Shown in pieces: positions 52,501 through 62,436 of a DNA stretch of 64,000 nucleotides; within the stretch, counting starts at the first letter, position 1, and the number at the start of each line of letters is the position of its first letter. Made by a program: the position numbers and the translations under genes. The notes beneath the pieces were generated by a model. It was not told the DNA's origin. It did not search any database and worked only from the letters and a program-made list of their open reading frames with translations. Origin of the DNA: Hericium rajendrae (lineage: Eukaryota; Basidiomycota; Agaricomycetes; Russulales; Hericiaceae); contig CM065883.1 of the NCBI GenBank assembly GCA_033439255.1, positions 186,001 to 250,000 on the forward strand, read 5' to 3'.

Positions 52501-52833
52501 GCAATGCGGATGACGGGCAGAATGCCGTCGCACTCCAATGACTGGATGTGGGACCCCATTTACGGGATTATCCACGCCCAGGGTTGCGGAACATGCCTGC
52601 AGTATGTGCAACACTGCGAGACAGCCCGTAACGTCGACCATCAGGGCTATGAACTCGCCGAGTTCCACCAGACGGACACGGGCAGGCAATGGTACGCCCA
52701 GGGTTACAATGAAGCTCTGGCAACTGCCAGTGCTATCGTCGCCCGCATCCCGGTTCCTCGAGCGAGGCCACCGTCAATGCTGGCCTGCGGGAGGCCATCG
52801 AAGCCATCGACAGCCTGCCACGCAGTTCGCTGA
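49591..52833 (+). CDS. Chromovirus gag
   Basis: A 1,080-codon frame starting MASKPTTRSQSRAGVDKTT only about 55 bp after the 5' LTR. The N-terminal third is acidic and disordered. Residues about 440-620 form the capsid-like retrotransposon gag domain (LPIPEKYGGQDDLEAFDLWL, GEAAVWYAAEVEDPYRS, FFNEMKLRASRLV). A zinc knuckle CFSCGSVNHFANDPKC lies near residue 725, with six residues rather than four before the last Cys. A C-terminal extension of about 340 residues is acidic. Gag packages the element RNA into particles. Confidence 0.85.
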   Translation: MASKPTTRSQSRAGVDKTTADESPPAGSTQDMPGFLDPAPPGHENQQNSYSTSEHEVEVDKTFVLPKDVAQSTPTAELRDRGGNDYHPDDEGDELEYSRRTPEPEDSELEYNAMIADEIHKGLERLEDIEDSAMSAFKRFSEEKTTLRDLIAKMAHSRRSRSESSERARSRSRKKGKGRAVETTATPPRDAHAEFENTVNVMKADANISAAVETLDGPQRTDETDSRYELRLEAVRRLVCHQDEVERAFQEKRLPVGYKAPKGTTGITPQSDSSYSMSAHHENGDHHAGTPTTNIAHEYEAINPRTVRQASAAPLMSRHGSSAPPMHPLVASVIAGITSTHGGSMARQSQPPASTPRVQPTGPGNVPLSRHQSVVNQSYRTTVPTTGGYAIGALGTPNGAQAVIQGVPNALTYTQQGVLTRIIEMIRDRVGDEPPTVIPTHAKHVKLPIPEKYGGQDDLEAFDLWLAALLRWMRMNYMTGTTNDVSRLNYLGTILTGEAAVWYAAEVEDPYRSKITWTFEEAVIALHTRFIHKATAIQAYEHWVQCRYSRKRGVAAFFNEMKLRASRLVEAPSNYTFKKQFLGSLPEEIVTAIFTNREVSAEHGMVQELLDAALRVEEAQELVHAHHDAATNRTGMNHQPAITGQSSVRRTEPTPRDRNRVRFTPSESRRPVDARPITQPNSRPSTSTTMPAHATTRPTTSSRPTEGATRTYNTGPRPNDKEPPRCFSCGSVNHFANDPKCPKFGQNRSSTRDRQRVFAARILDDRSDRDSPEREDPVENGAEHSAPENEEFSDDSIPLNHAYDSSGAEDAEDYEREQTTDDDSDDHMQVASMRFCAMRIVDELDPASETDDMPRLEELDDSSDDEFPDGNSTHWTTHPGVDPILRMGTSASAYTFTQRYAAGHSIFPESTLHPEDTPLSGREMPFTEDEFIDDRDDDGTPHTTFADAAHRDWRGRIIDMHQQYVYDRQRAMRMTGRMPSHSNDWMWDPIYGIIHAQGCGTCLQYVQHCETARNVDHQGYELAEFHQTDTGRQWYAQGYNEALATASAIVARIPVPRARPPSMLACGRPSKPSTACHAVR

Positions 52834-52847
52834 GACGAGACGATACA

Positions 52848-55800
52848 GTGACCCACATGGGCCCACTGCGCTCTGTCACGACGCAAACTGCGGATGTCAC
52901 CATGCACACCCGCAGTGACACCACGAAGGGTAGTCCTCGTCCCTCCATGGAAGAGGTCGAGGATGACTATTTCTCCATTGAACGTGCTCGACAGCGCCTT
53001 GGGATGAGTCTATCCCAAGCCGATCCGGCAATCATGCGCTGCTGCGCCATGGACTCAACCAAAAAAGGGGAGGAACCCCGCCCGCACTGGTTGTATGACG
53101 TGAACATACGACACGCCTCCAGTTCGGAGCAACCCAAGAGGGACTGGCATAAAAACCAGACCCTCGCAGCCGAGGTTATCATGAACGGGAAACACCTGTT
53201 CACGCTGTTCGACTCGGGAAGTACCACCAATGGCATGAGTCCCGAGAGTGCACACCTCGCAAAGGCTGACGTGTTCGAATTGCACGAACCCATGACCCTA
53301 CAACTGGGGTGTGTAGGAAGCAAATCCCACATTTCGTACGGAACGAACGTGCGCCTCAGTATCGCTGAGCAGTCAATGGACTGCTACATCAATATTGCTA
53401 ATATCGACCACTACGACTTGATCCTAGGAACCCCATTCCTAACGGATCACACCGTAGTATTAGACTTCGGGACCCGTACCATTCAAATAGGAGACAAGGT
53501 CATCCAGGCAATGACCACCGAAGAGGAGAAGGAGACACGGCACCGCACTAAACAACGACGCGCCGCCTCCTACCCAGCTATGCGTTCAGCACAACTGGGT
53601 GAATCCGCCCAGTCCGAATGAATCGAGGATGCGGGATCGACGCAAGTTGAACCCGCAACCTCGATGAGGCAAGGCAAACCGCACTTGCCTCGGGACGGAC
53701 GGATGCCGTCTGTGGGCACACTAAGTTACCCCACGACCCACTCATCGGTCCCGGAACCGATGAGATATATGAATAAAAACGAGAGAAAAACAATACGGCA
53801 CAAGATCGAGAAGTCACTGGAAAGTGTACTTCCCGACCAACGTCCCACACTAGAACCCAGCGATGTTCCGAGACTTAGGGACGCCTGGTATGCGTATGCG
53901 AAGGACATAATGTGTCCCGTACTGCCAGAACTGCCCCCATTCCGCGAAGTAAATCACTGCATTCCACTGCTCGACGACGCCAAGGAGAATCGCTATCATC
54001 TTCCCAAGTGCCCCGAGGCTTTAAAGCCGGAGCTCATGAGGAAGATACAGCGATACTCGGATGCAGGCTGGTGGGAGTCCAAGACAGTCCCCCAAGCCGC
54101 CCCACTCCTTTGTATACCAAAGAAGTCGGGTAAACTGCGTACCGTCGTAGACGTTCGAAAACGCAATGACAACACGCGGAAGGATGTAACTCCATTCCCT
54201 GATCAAGATCAGATCAGAATGGACGTCGCCCGTGCGAAGTACAGGTCGAAAATCGACATGAGCGATGCATACGAACAGATACGCATCGAACCTGAAGACA
54301 TATGGAAGACCGCATTCGCAACGGTATACGGCACATTCTTGAGCCATGTTATGCAGCAAGGGGACTGCAATGCCCCTGCTACATTCCAAAGGCTCATGAC
54401 AGCCATATTCAGCGACTTCATTGGCATATTTGTACACGTCTACCTTGATGACATTTTCATATTCTCCAACACCGTCGAAGAGCATGAAAAACATCTCAGA
54501 ATGGTCATCGACCGACTCAGAAACAATCACACGTTTCTGAGCCAGGAGAAGTGTGACATATATTCCGCAAAGATGGACTGTCTGGGCCACATTATCGACG
54601 ATCGCGGACTACACGCTGATCGCGACAAGATGGCAAAGATCCGTAACTGGCCCACCCCCCGCAACTTCAATGAAGTACAGCGGTTCTTGGGGTTGGTTCA
54701 GTATCTGGCACAATTCATGCCCGACCTATCATTATACACCTCACCACTATCCGGGATGGTGAGGAATGGCCGAATATTTGACTGGCGCGCGACCCATCAA
54801 CAGTGCTTCGACCTGATCAAAGCCATGGCATGCAAAATGCCGATCCTCAAGCCGATCGATCCCAGGAATCCAGAGACAATCTGGATCATCTGTGACGCAT
54901 CGACTTATGGTGTCGGAGCCATGTACGGTCAGGGACCGACTTGGGAATCCTGCCGACCGGCCGGATTCATGTCCAAGAAGTTCTCGAACGCGCAGCGAAA
55001 CTACCGAACATTCGAACAGGAGACTATCGCCATATTGGAAGCTCTTTCCAAATGGTCCGATAAACTCATTGGGCGAAAAATCACTGTGGTCACCGACCAC
55101 AAGGCTTTAGAGTTCCTCGATACTCAGAAGAATCTATCCCCTCGCCAGACGCGGTGGATAGAATTCCTATCCAAGTACGACTACAAGCTGCAGTACGTCG
55201 AAGGTCGACTTAACAAGGTGGCCGACTGCTTCTCGCGATACTACGAGTCGGTCACGGAAGAGCTTCCAGGCACCGAGTACGTCAACATCGACGTTCTCCT
55301 TGACCCCGAAGGCGAAGATCTCTCACCCACCCGCATTGAGGAAATACGAGCCATGGAGCTCCGCCCACGGAAGATACAAGAACGTACGGCGGAACGCGAC
55401 ATTGAGGCAGCGACGCTTGCTCAACAGCACGCACCGACTGCCCCGCCGGAGCCGGGACCGCGTGCAACGCATGCCGACCCGAGCGTCCTCAGCACAATGA
55501 CCGATGGTCCGCCTCTGCGCGAACGCGTAGAGGGTGGCGCGGACTGGACCAGCTTATTGAAGGAGGGCTACATTGATGACCCCTTCTTCAGCAAGGTGCT
55601 GTCTAGTATTGACACATTCCCCACGTTCCGATTGCACGACGGCCTCCTTTGGTCGACGACGCGCGCCGGCGCGGAAGTGCTATGTGTCCCCCAAGCTAAA
55701 CTCAAAGGACGCAGCATTCGCGAGATCATCCTGGACACCGCTCATACGACCATCGGCCATTTCGGGAGTCAGAAGACATCGGAATACGTGCGCCGTTGGT

Positions 55801-57047
55801 ACTGGTGGCCCAAAATCGGACGCGAATTGGAGAAGTTCTGCGCGAGCTGCGGGTCTTGTCAAATGACAAAGACCAGCAACCAGCCGCCCGCAGGCCTTCT
55901 CCATAACATGCCCATCCCGACCCATCCTTGGGCATCGATCGGGATGGACTTTGTTGGTCCTTTTCCCGAAGCACGCGGCAAAGACTACCTTTGGGTAGTC
56001 ATCTGTCGGCTCACGTCCATGGTACACCTACTCCCAATTACGACACAGACCAAGGCGTCTGAATTGGCACAGTTGTACTACCAAGAGATAGTCTGACTTC
56101 ATGGGGTACCTGAATCTATCGTATCCGACCGCGATGCGAAGTTCACGTCGACGTTCTGGCGTGAACTCCATCGTCTCTCGGGTACGAAGCTCCTCATGTC
56201 CACGTCATTTCACCCACAGACGGATGGCGCGTCTGAACGCGTCATTCGCTCTATCGCACAAGTCTTGCGGAATTCCGTTACACCCAGCCAAGAGGACTGG
56301 GTGGATCGGATACCCATGGTTGAGTTCGCGTTGAACTCCAACGTGAGCTCGAGCTCGGGTTTCGCCCCATTCGAACTCAACTACGGCTACATGCCGACGA
56401 TGGGCCGCCAGCCTATCGCCACGTCGCTATACAAGGGTGTCCAGGATTTCGCACAACATGCGCGCACCAACCTGTCCATCGCTCACGACGCCATTATCGA
56501 GAGCCGCGTGAATCAGGCGTACTACGCCAATTCCCATCGGACACCCGAGATTGCACACAAGGTCGGCGACCTTGTATACCTCTCCACGAAGAACTTGAAT
56601 ATGCCCAAAGGCCGCGCATCGAAGCTCCTCCCAAAGTACATCGGTCCATTCTCCGTACTGGAGAGTCATCCCGCCACCTCCACCTATAAGTTGGAATTGC
56701 CGGACGAACTTCGACGGTGCAGAATACACCCCGTATTCCATGCCGCACTACTACGCCGCCACGAACCTAACGACGACGCGCTATTCCCGCGTCGGGAGAC
56801 GAAGTTATTCTACGACTTCGGGCAGCCCGCCGACGAGGAATGGTACGTGGACGAGATCGTCGGCCACCAATGGGTGGGCGACAAACTCCAATTCCACGTC
56901 CGCTGGTCACTGGGCGATCACACCTGGGAGACTCTTGCAGTCTGCCAGGAGCTCGAAGCCCTAGATCGATATCTAGAGCTCCAGGGGACTGCCAACTGGC
57001 AGTCCCTCGCACGCCGCGACCACACGGTGAAGTCGCAACCGCAATGA
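52848..57047 (+). mobile_element. Chromovirus protease and pol region with chromodomain
   Basis: Parts in order: aspartic protease (LFTLFDSGSTTNGMS, DLILGTPFL, about 53.1-53.5 kb); reverse transcriptase with catalytic VYLDDIFIFS (about 54.44 kb); RNase H (IWIICDASTYGVGAMYG, then TDHKALEFL); integrase zinc domain (HTTIGHFG and CASCGSCQMTK, about 55.74-55.88 kb); integrase core (GMDFVGPFPEARG, later HPQTDGASERV); and a C-terminal chromodomain (WYVDEIVGHQWV, LQFHVRWSLGDHTWE, about 56.84-57.0 kb). The chromodomain places it among fungal chromoviruses, whose integrases target heterochromatin. Nearly whole, with about one break. Confidence 0.9.
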
Positions 57048-57269
57048 GCGCCTGCTCCAGCAGCTCGCGCTCGGCAAGTCCCGAAATGGCGCGCGTCTCG
57101 GCGTTAGCCGAGAACGCGTACCGCCACTGCGCGCTATTGTAGGGTTGCTTACATAACCCGTTTAAGCTTTCTTCCGCTTTTGTAAAATTGTGGGCGCACG
57201 ATGGTGCCTGAGCCATCAAGGTAGGCGGCGACTCCGAGTCGCCTCCCTCTTTTCTCTCAGACCACCACC

Positions 57270-59432
57270 ATGTCTAACCCCAGCAACACCCGCACCCTCA
57301 ACACGCCCGCGCAGTCCCCTCCGCCGCCCGCCGTCGGTGCCGAGTCGTCTTCGACAACTCAGCAGGAGCTCCCTGAGAGCTCCACGGCCATGAACGTCGA
57401 CTCTGAGGTCACTGCACCTCAGAGCCCACGCGGCGACGCCTCCGGTGCCGCCACCACCCCTCTTCCTCCTCTGCCCCGCTATGATGGCTGGGCGTACGAC
57501 CCATCCATCCATGCCGTGGTCCACGAGGATGAGGTATGCGAGGTGTGTCGCGCATACCGTGTGCACCTCGTCGACGACGACCCGTCGTTTGCAGCTGCCG
57601 CGCGCACGCGTGCTGCATTCGAGCGGCAGCTCGTCGACAACGGCAAGCGCCAGACGTGGAGTCGCATCCATCGTCATGACGAGGAGAACGAGTCTCTCCG
57701 TCTACGCGTCGCCCGCGCCGAGGCTGACGTCGAGGCCTACCGTCTCGAACGTGATCGCGCCCGTGCCGCCGAGGAACACGCACAGCGGGAGCTGCGCAAT
57801 CACCTCGTCGTACACAATCGTCCCCAGGCCGCCGCACAGATCGCTGCGTCAGTACGGCCTCACGACCGTCCGACGCACGATCCTTCTCCCTGCCCCGACA
57901 CTACCCCGCGCCGTGGGCGCACGCCGCCACGCCCCCTGTCCCGTTCGCGCTCTCCACGTCGCGGGTCCGGGCACTCCCACTGCGGAGCGTCGTCATCCCG
58001 GCGCCCTCGCAGCCATAAGGCTGCCGCCGGTCAGTCGACGTCTGCCCCCCCTCGCCGTCCACCTACCCAGTCCGCGCCCGCCTCGACCAGCCGCAACCAT
58101 CGCATGACTGGCGAGGATATGCGCGCATTCGAGGCCGGGCTCGATGAGGACCTTCTCGAGGACGACAACCTCGCGTGGGCCGACGACGACGAGGTTAAGC
58201 AGACCCGACGGGACGCCCGCGCCTGGGACAAGTCCCAGGCGGACAAAATCCGCAAGTACGACCAGGAGCGGTCCGCGGCTGAGTTCGAACGCGTTGCTGC
58301 GGAATCTCGCGCGCGTGTCTGGGGCGCCAGCCCCGCCGACACCAGCGCGTCCACCTGGACGCCCGCGCCCCCCGCCTGGGGCAACGCCCCGGCCGGGTCC
58401 TCCGCGCCGCCGCCGCCCACCAGCTCGCAATTCGTCGGCACGTACGGCTCATCGTTCCAGTCAGTGCTGCACTCCGGCAGCGCCATCGCCGCATCCTCTG
58501 GCCGCACTCACTCGTCGCCGGAGGACCGTCGCGACTACTCGCGCCGTGAGGTGCACAATGAGGCGGAAGTTCTCGCCCTCGTTGCTGCCTCCCGCCGCAA
58601 CCGGTCGGCGCTCGCCCGCATGCGTCACCTCGTGACCGAGGCGAACGCCGTCCCCACCGCCGCCCGCACCCTCGTGCAGTGCCATATCATCCGCGTATGG
58701 GCACACGAGGGCAACGTTCGCCGCACCGAACGGGAGGGTCTTCCGCCCCCCATCATGACACCGATGGGTGCACCCCCTCCCGCGAAGCGCAAGGCGGCGG
58801 GCAGCATCAGCGAACCCCGCCGCACCCGCGCGCGGGCATCTCCCTCCGCCGATGTCACCATGACGGACGCACCCACTGCGCCCGGCTCATCTCAGCCCCC
58901 ATCATGGACTGAGGGGCCTGGTGCTTGGGGGGGAGGGACCACCATAGTGCCACCGACCGCAACTCTGCACAACCATGACCTGGTGGTAACACACAACGAC
59001 CGGTCACTGGAGGAGACGACAGCGCACTGGCAAGCAAACCCAGGATTCGCGCCGACGGGGGTCGAGGGAACCCACGGATTCTTCACCGTCAGGAACGTCG
59101 AGTCCTGGCTGTTCGTCACGAACAGCAGCCCTATGGCAGCTCACGAGTCGAGCAATGTCTGGCGGCGACGGTGGAACGACCGAGTAACGGAGCTATTCTC
59201 CATTCCGGGCTGGTTCCGCCGTCTGTCGGATAGCAGCACGCAACCCGCCACCACCATGCCGCCAGTAGCCATCCCATACGGAGGCGACATGGAACAGTTT
59301 TCCATGCCGCAAATCGTCGCGCACCTCCGGCGCAACGGCATTGCCCCCTGGATGATACCCATCCTAGAGGACATATGTCACATCCGCCGGAACATTGCAT
59401 CCAAGCGCGCCCGCGATGACAACAACGACTAG
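57270..59432 (+). CDS. Extra 720-residue frame between pol and 3' LTR
   Basis: It starts MSNPSNTRTLNTPAQSPPPP after a CTTTTCTCTCAG splice-acceptor-like sequence 11 bp upstream. A low-complexity N-terminus is followed by EVCRAYRVHLV, a coiled coil at about residues 135-175 (ENESLRLRVARAEADVEAYR) and a Pro/Arg/Ser-rich middle. The globular-looking C-terminal part has VEGTHGFFTVRNVESWLFV and MPQIVAHLRRNGIAPWMIP. No signal peptide or membrane segment is present, so it is not an envelope gene despite its env-like position. A short further frame (59463-59855, end DDDFIDYGDE) lies before the polypurine tract. Function unknown. Confidence 0.7.
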   Translation: MSNPSNTRTLNTPAQSPPPPAVGAESSSTTQQELPESSTAMNVDSEVTAPQSPRGDASGAATTPLPPLPRYDGWAYDPSIHAVVHEDEVCEVCRAYRVHLVDDDPSFAAAARTRAAFERQLVDNGKRQTWSRIHRHDEENESLRLRVARAEADVEAYRLERDRARAAEEHAQRELRNHLVVHNRPQAAAQIAASVRPHDRPTHDPSPCPDTTPRRGRTPPRPLSRSRSPRRGSGHSHCGASSSRRPRSHKAAAGQSTSAPPRRPPTQSAPASTSRNHRMTGEDMRAFEAGLDEDLLEDDNLAWADDDEVKQTRRDARAWDKSQADKIRKYDQERSAAEFERVAAESRARVWGASPADTSASTWTPAPPAWGNAPAGSSAPPPPTSSQFVGTYGSSFQSVLHSGSAIAASSGRTHSSPEDRRDYSRREVHNEAEVLALVAASRRNRSALARMRHLVTEANAVPTAARTLVQCHIIRVWAHEGNVRRTEREGLPPPIMTPMGAPPPAKRKAAGSISEPRRTRARASPSADVTMTDAPTAPGSSQPPSWTEGPGAWGGGTTIVPPTATLHNHDLVVTHNDRSLEETTAHWQANPGFAPTGVEGTHGFFTVRNVESWLFVTNSSPMAAHESSNVWRRRWNDRVTELFSIPGWFRRLSDSSTQPATTMPPVAIPYGGDMEQFSMPQIVAHLRRNGIAPWMIPILEDICHIRRNIASKRARDDNND

Positions 59433-59883
59433 GATGCGGAGCCCACCACCCGGACCGTCTTCGTGCGGCCACTCCCCATGCCGTCGCAACGTGACGTGGG
59501 TGACGATGTCATGGACACGCGCGCTGACCATGCGCCCGCCACTACCTCCACTACGACGCCCGCGGTGTCATCGTCCACCACCATTCGGGCTACTACACCC
59601 CCAATTCGCCCAAGACGTGACTCCACCGCGAGCACGCCCCATCACGCGCTAATGTCGCCCCTCGCCGCACTCTCACCACTACGCGACGAGCACTCCGTAC
59701 CGTCTCCAGCGCCCCCCTCGTCAAACAATGACGAGATCCCTGCAATCAGTGGCGAGGAATCAACTGGTCCTCGAGGACCAAGAGATACCCCCGTCACTGA
59801 ACCCAATCTCGAGGGGCCACTGGACGACGACTTCATCGACTACGGCGACGAATAGGGGACATATTGTGGACTGTGGGTTCAGT

Positions 59884-59897
59884 CCAGTGGGGGAGGG
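59884..59897 (+). other. Polypurine tract of the chromovirus
   Basis: A G-rich purine run ending GGGGGAGGG abuts the 3' LTR start TGTAAGG. This is the usual primer for plus-strand DNA synthesis. Confidence 0.75.
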
Positions 59898-60194
59898 TGT
59901 AAGGCGGCGCAAGGCGACGCCTTACGACATGCGCAATTGGGCACGCATCAGCGAGTGACTTAGGCGTAGCGGAAGGAGCCCGGGCCGGAGGCATTGATAT
60001 CACGCGTCAGAGGGATTGTTTGCAATTGTTTGTACTCGATGGATCCACAGCGCCGGCTGTGCCGGCACTGTAGGTTTTAACTTTTCATCCACGACATCCA
60101 TACCTGTATTGTGCAATCCATCCCTACCCCTCTGGGTAACGTGGATTCTGTTCAGCTCAGGTGTGAAAGTCGTAAGAAAAGTGCACTTGTTACA
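59898..60194 (+). repeat. 3' LTR of the chromovirus
   Basis: 297 bp, ending 27 bp before the start codon of the second cargo gene, in the same orientation. Confidence 0.95.
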
Positions 60195-60221
60195 GCGCTT
60201 CCGTCTTGTCGCGGAGTCCTT

Positions 60222-62008
60222 ATGAACACTGAGTTGCAAGGCGACTCGCTCCTCAGCACCTCATCTCCCATGGCTCGCACGTACGTCGACAACCGCCCCA
60301 AGGGTATTCAGGCTCTCGAACGCCTCTTCGGGTCAGGCCACCCACGCGAAGGCGACCCCGGCAATGTCTGGGCAGAGTGGATCACCCAGGTTGCCAGTTG
60401 CTTGGTGAGTCCGCCGGCGCACGTTTTGCTTCCGTCCCCGCTGACCACCACTCCTGACAGGGCCCTCTCTTGAGGTCGGGTCGACCCACCTCGACAACGA
60501 TTTCTTCCATCGCGGGATCGCCGACGCCCGTGTAGTCTTCAGCCGCCTCGAGCTGAAGTCCGACCGCAAGTGGGGTGCCAAGGTGCTCGACGTCTTCGAG
60601 CCCCCCGAAGACCCGACCGAGACAGAGGACCGGGAGACCGACGAGCTCGAGGAGAGCGACGACGACACCCCGCTCGCGGCCGCGACACCCAAGGGCAAGG
60701 GGCCCGCGCAGGTCGTGCCCGTTTCAACGTGCAAGACAGGGCCCCCTAAGGGCAAAAGGGCAGCCGCGCCAACCAACGAGACCCCGCAGGCCTCGTCTTC
60801 CACGCGTACCAGGGCTCCGTCGCTGCCCCGCTCGCAGACCGGTGAGCAAGACCGCCTCGAAGTCGCCGCCCTGTTGACCGCCACCGGTGTCATAGATGCG
60901 TCCGCTGAGCAGGACGTAGACCCGGCTCTGGACGCTCCAGTGTCCGCCGCGACCCGCGCGGCCAAGCGCAAGGCCGTAGCACCTGTCGAGGAGGAGGAGG
61001 CGGGGGACGAGATTGTCGAAGTGCCCCCGCCGGCGAAGAGGGCACGTACGGGGCCGGCTGGCGCCGTCGCTGCGAACGAGGGGAAAGGGAAGGCCAAGGC
61101 CAAGGAGCCCGATGAGAAGTGGGGTCCGGTAAGTACCCATCTCCTCCACCTGTGCTCGATGCTAATTTTCTGTTTGCGTAGTGCCTGCCCGAGCAGTGGT
61201 GCACCGCGTGCATCAATGAGGGCAAGGAGTGCCTCCGCCGGGTCCTCCCTGCGAAGAACGTCGGGCGCGCGAAGCACGAGCGATGCTGCGAGTGCAGCGA
61301 GAAGCGCACTTCCTGCCTCGCCTGCGTCGACCTCAACGCGCATCTGACGCGGATGGGTGTGCCCGTCGTGGATCCCGTTGCCGCGCGCGCCACCACGGCT
61401 TCTTCTGGTCGCGACCAGGTGGTCGACTCCCCCGTGGTCTTACCGGGGATACCAGACTCCGCGGGCGCGCTCCGTAAGTCGCTACCCCACTGTTGCTACG
61501 CGTTTGCTGACCGGGTGACCGTCCTACAGCCCCGTTCGAGGCGCTCGCATCTCGCCTTCCGTTCCCGGTCTCCGACAGCTTCCGTCCAGGGGCCTGGGAC
61601 TACGTCGACCCCTACGCGTGCATTCCGCGTGATTCGTCGCTTCGCCGCACCCTGCTCGTGGAGACCGAGCGGCAGCTCGTCGGTTTGTACCTCCAACGCA
61701 TGTCGAACCACGGCCAGATCCTCGCCGTCGAGAGGCTCGTCACGGCCCTCTATACGGGCACGCGCGGTGAGTATATCGCGGTGGAGGCAGATGAAGAGGG
61801 CAAGGTCGCCAAGGACGAGCCTGCGGACGCCGCTAGCGACGCAGAGGAGGAGGCCGTGGCGAGTCCCACCGCGGGTCCGTCTTCGCGCCCGCTCGCGAGG
61901 GAGTCCCCCGTTCCTTCGGTCGAGGGTCCTGGTGAGCCGTTGGAGCTGACGGCGGCTCCTGTCGCTGAGGTGGCCGCGTCAGAGGAAGTCGTGCTGGCTG
62001 ACTCCTGA
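60222..62008 (+). CDS. Second antisense cargo gene, Zn2Cys6-like protein
   Basis: Four exons, 60222-60404, 60475-61128, 61182-61473 and 61530-62008, give 535 codons plus stop with phases in order. The introns are 70, 53 and 56 bp with normal donors; branch CTAAT is visible in the second. The N-terminus has GIQALERLFGSG and GNVWAEWITQVASCL. An acidic and Ala/Pro-rich middle includes a basic AAKRKAVAP patch. Exon 3 holds CTACINEGKEC, then CCECSEKRTSCLAC, with spacing C-x2-C-x6-C-x17-C-x2-C-x6-C, the pattern of Gal4-type binuclear zinc clusters. It is intact. DNA binding is inferred from the spacing only. It lies antisense to the flanking Gypsy integrase. Confidence 0.75.
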
Positions 62009-62031
62009 CGAGCGGGGCTGTCGCTTTGTGC

Positions 62032-62056
62032 GGGGAGGGAAAGACCCTCCCCTTTT
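62032..62056 (+). terminator. Hairpin plus T-run after second cargo gene (first)
   Basis: GGGGAGGG-AAAGA-CCCTCCCC followed by TTTT, 24 bp after the stop codon. It looks like an intrinsic terminator. In a nuclear genome this role is unusual, so it may instead be an RNA stability or packaging structure. Confidence 0.4.
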
Positions 62057-62111
62057 AAATTTGCTATCTTGTTTTGTCGTCGTGGAAGTTGTCGCATACG
62101 TTTTGTGTTGC

Positions 62112-62135
62112 CCGGGCCTTAGGCCCGGCTTTTTA
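62112..62135 (+). terminator. Hairpin plus T-run after second cargo gene (second)
   Basis: CCGGGCC-TTA-GGCCCGG followed by CTTTTT. A second terminator-like stem-loop in the same short 3' region. Confidence 0.4.
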
Positions 62136-62256
62136 CTATAGGTCGCTCGTAATCGGGACGTCGAGTCCTACTGTATCGTTGCTCCTGCCGAATGAGAGCC
62201 CATCTTGAAGTCTGAACCTGTGTGAATCTAAAGGGGAAAACCAGGAAGAAACAAAG

Positions 62257-62341
62257 TCGCCCCAGGCGATCTTGTCAGGGCCTATACGATTGGTGAAGGT
62301 AAAATCTGAGTGGTGGATGGTATGAAGATCGCCCAAGGCGA
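62257..62341. repeat. Two copies of a TCGCC-nnn-GGCGA hairpin
   Basis: TCGCC-CCA-GGCGA (62257-62269) and TCGCC-CAA-GGCGA (62329-62341) lie 72 bp apart, each followed by a TTGTC or TTTGTC stretch. The stems are conserved and the loops differ. They lie in the non-coding gap between the second cargo gene and the integrase end. Confidence 0.5.
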
Positions 62342-62436
62342 GTTTGTCGAAATGCAAGTAACAATAGATTTATTTCGTGCGTGTGGGTATTGGTGGGGCG
62401 TCCAAGGTCGTCGACACGCTTGACTGACGGCCTCTA

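Larger units (their letters stand above)
49240..60194 (+). mobile_element. Chromodomain Ty3/Gypsy LTR retrotransposon (chromovirus), nearly whole
   Basis: This 10,955 bp element has two 297 bp LTRs of equal length (TGTAAGG...TTACA) and a perfect 5 bp target duplication GCGCT at 49235-49239 and 60195-60199. Parts in order: 5' LTR, gag, protease, reverse transcriptase, RNase H, integrase, chromodomain, an extra reading frame, polypurine tract, 3' LTR. The LTRs differ at 5 of 297 positions (1.7%), so the insertion is young. It looks nearly whole with about one clear break in pol. The changes of frame between gag, protease and pol may be natural for the family. Confidence 0.95.

Noticed and set aside
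57270-59432. Retroviral-type envelope gene
   Set aside because: Position fits, but no signal peptide, membrane segment or cysteine-rich ectodomain is present.
62009-62436. A second complete LTR directly after the integrase end
   Set aside because: No TG start follows the polypurine copy B, and no matching terminal CA or target repeat was found; the interval looks like a cargo 3' region instead.
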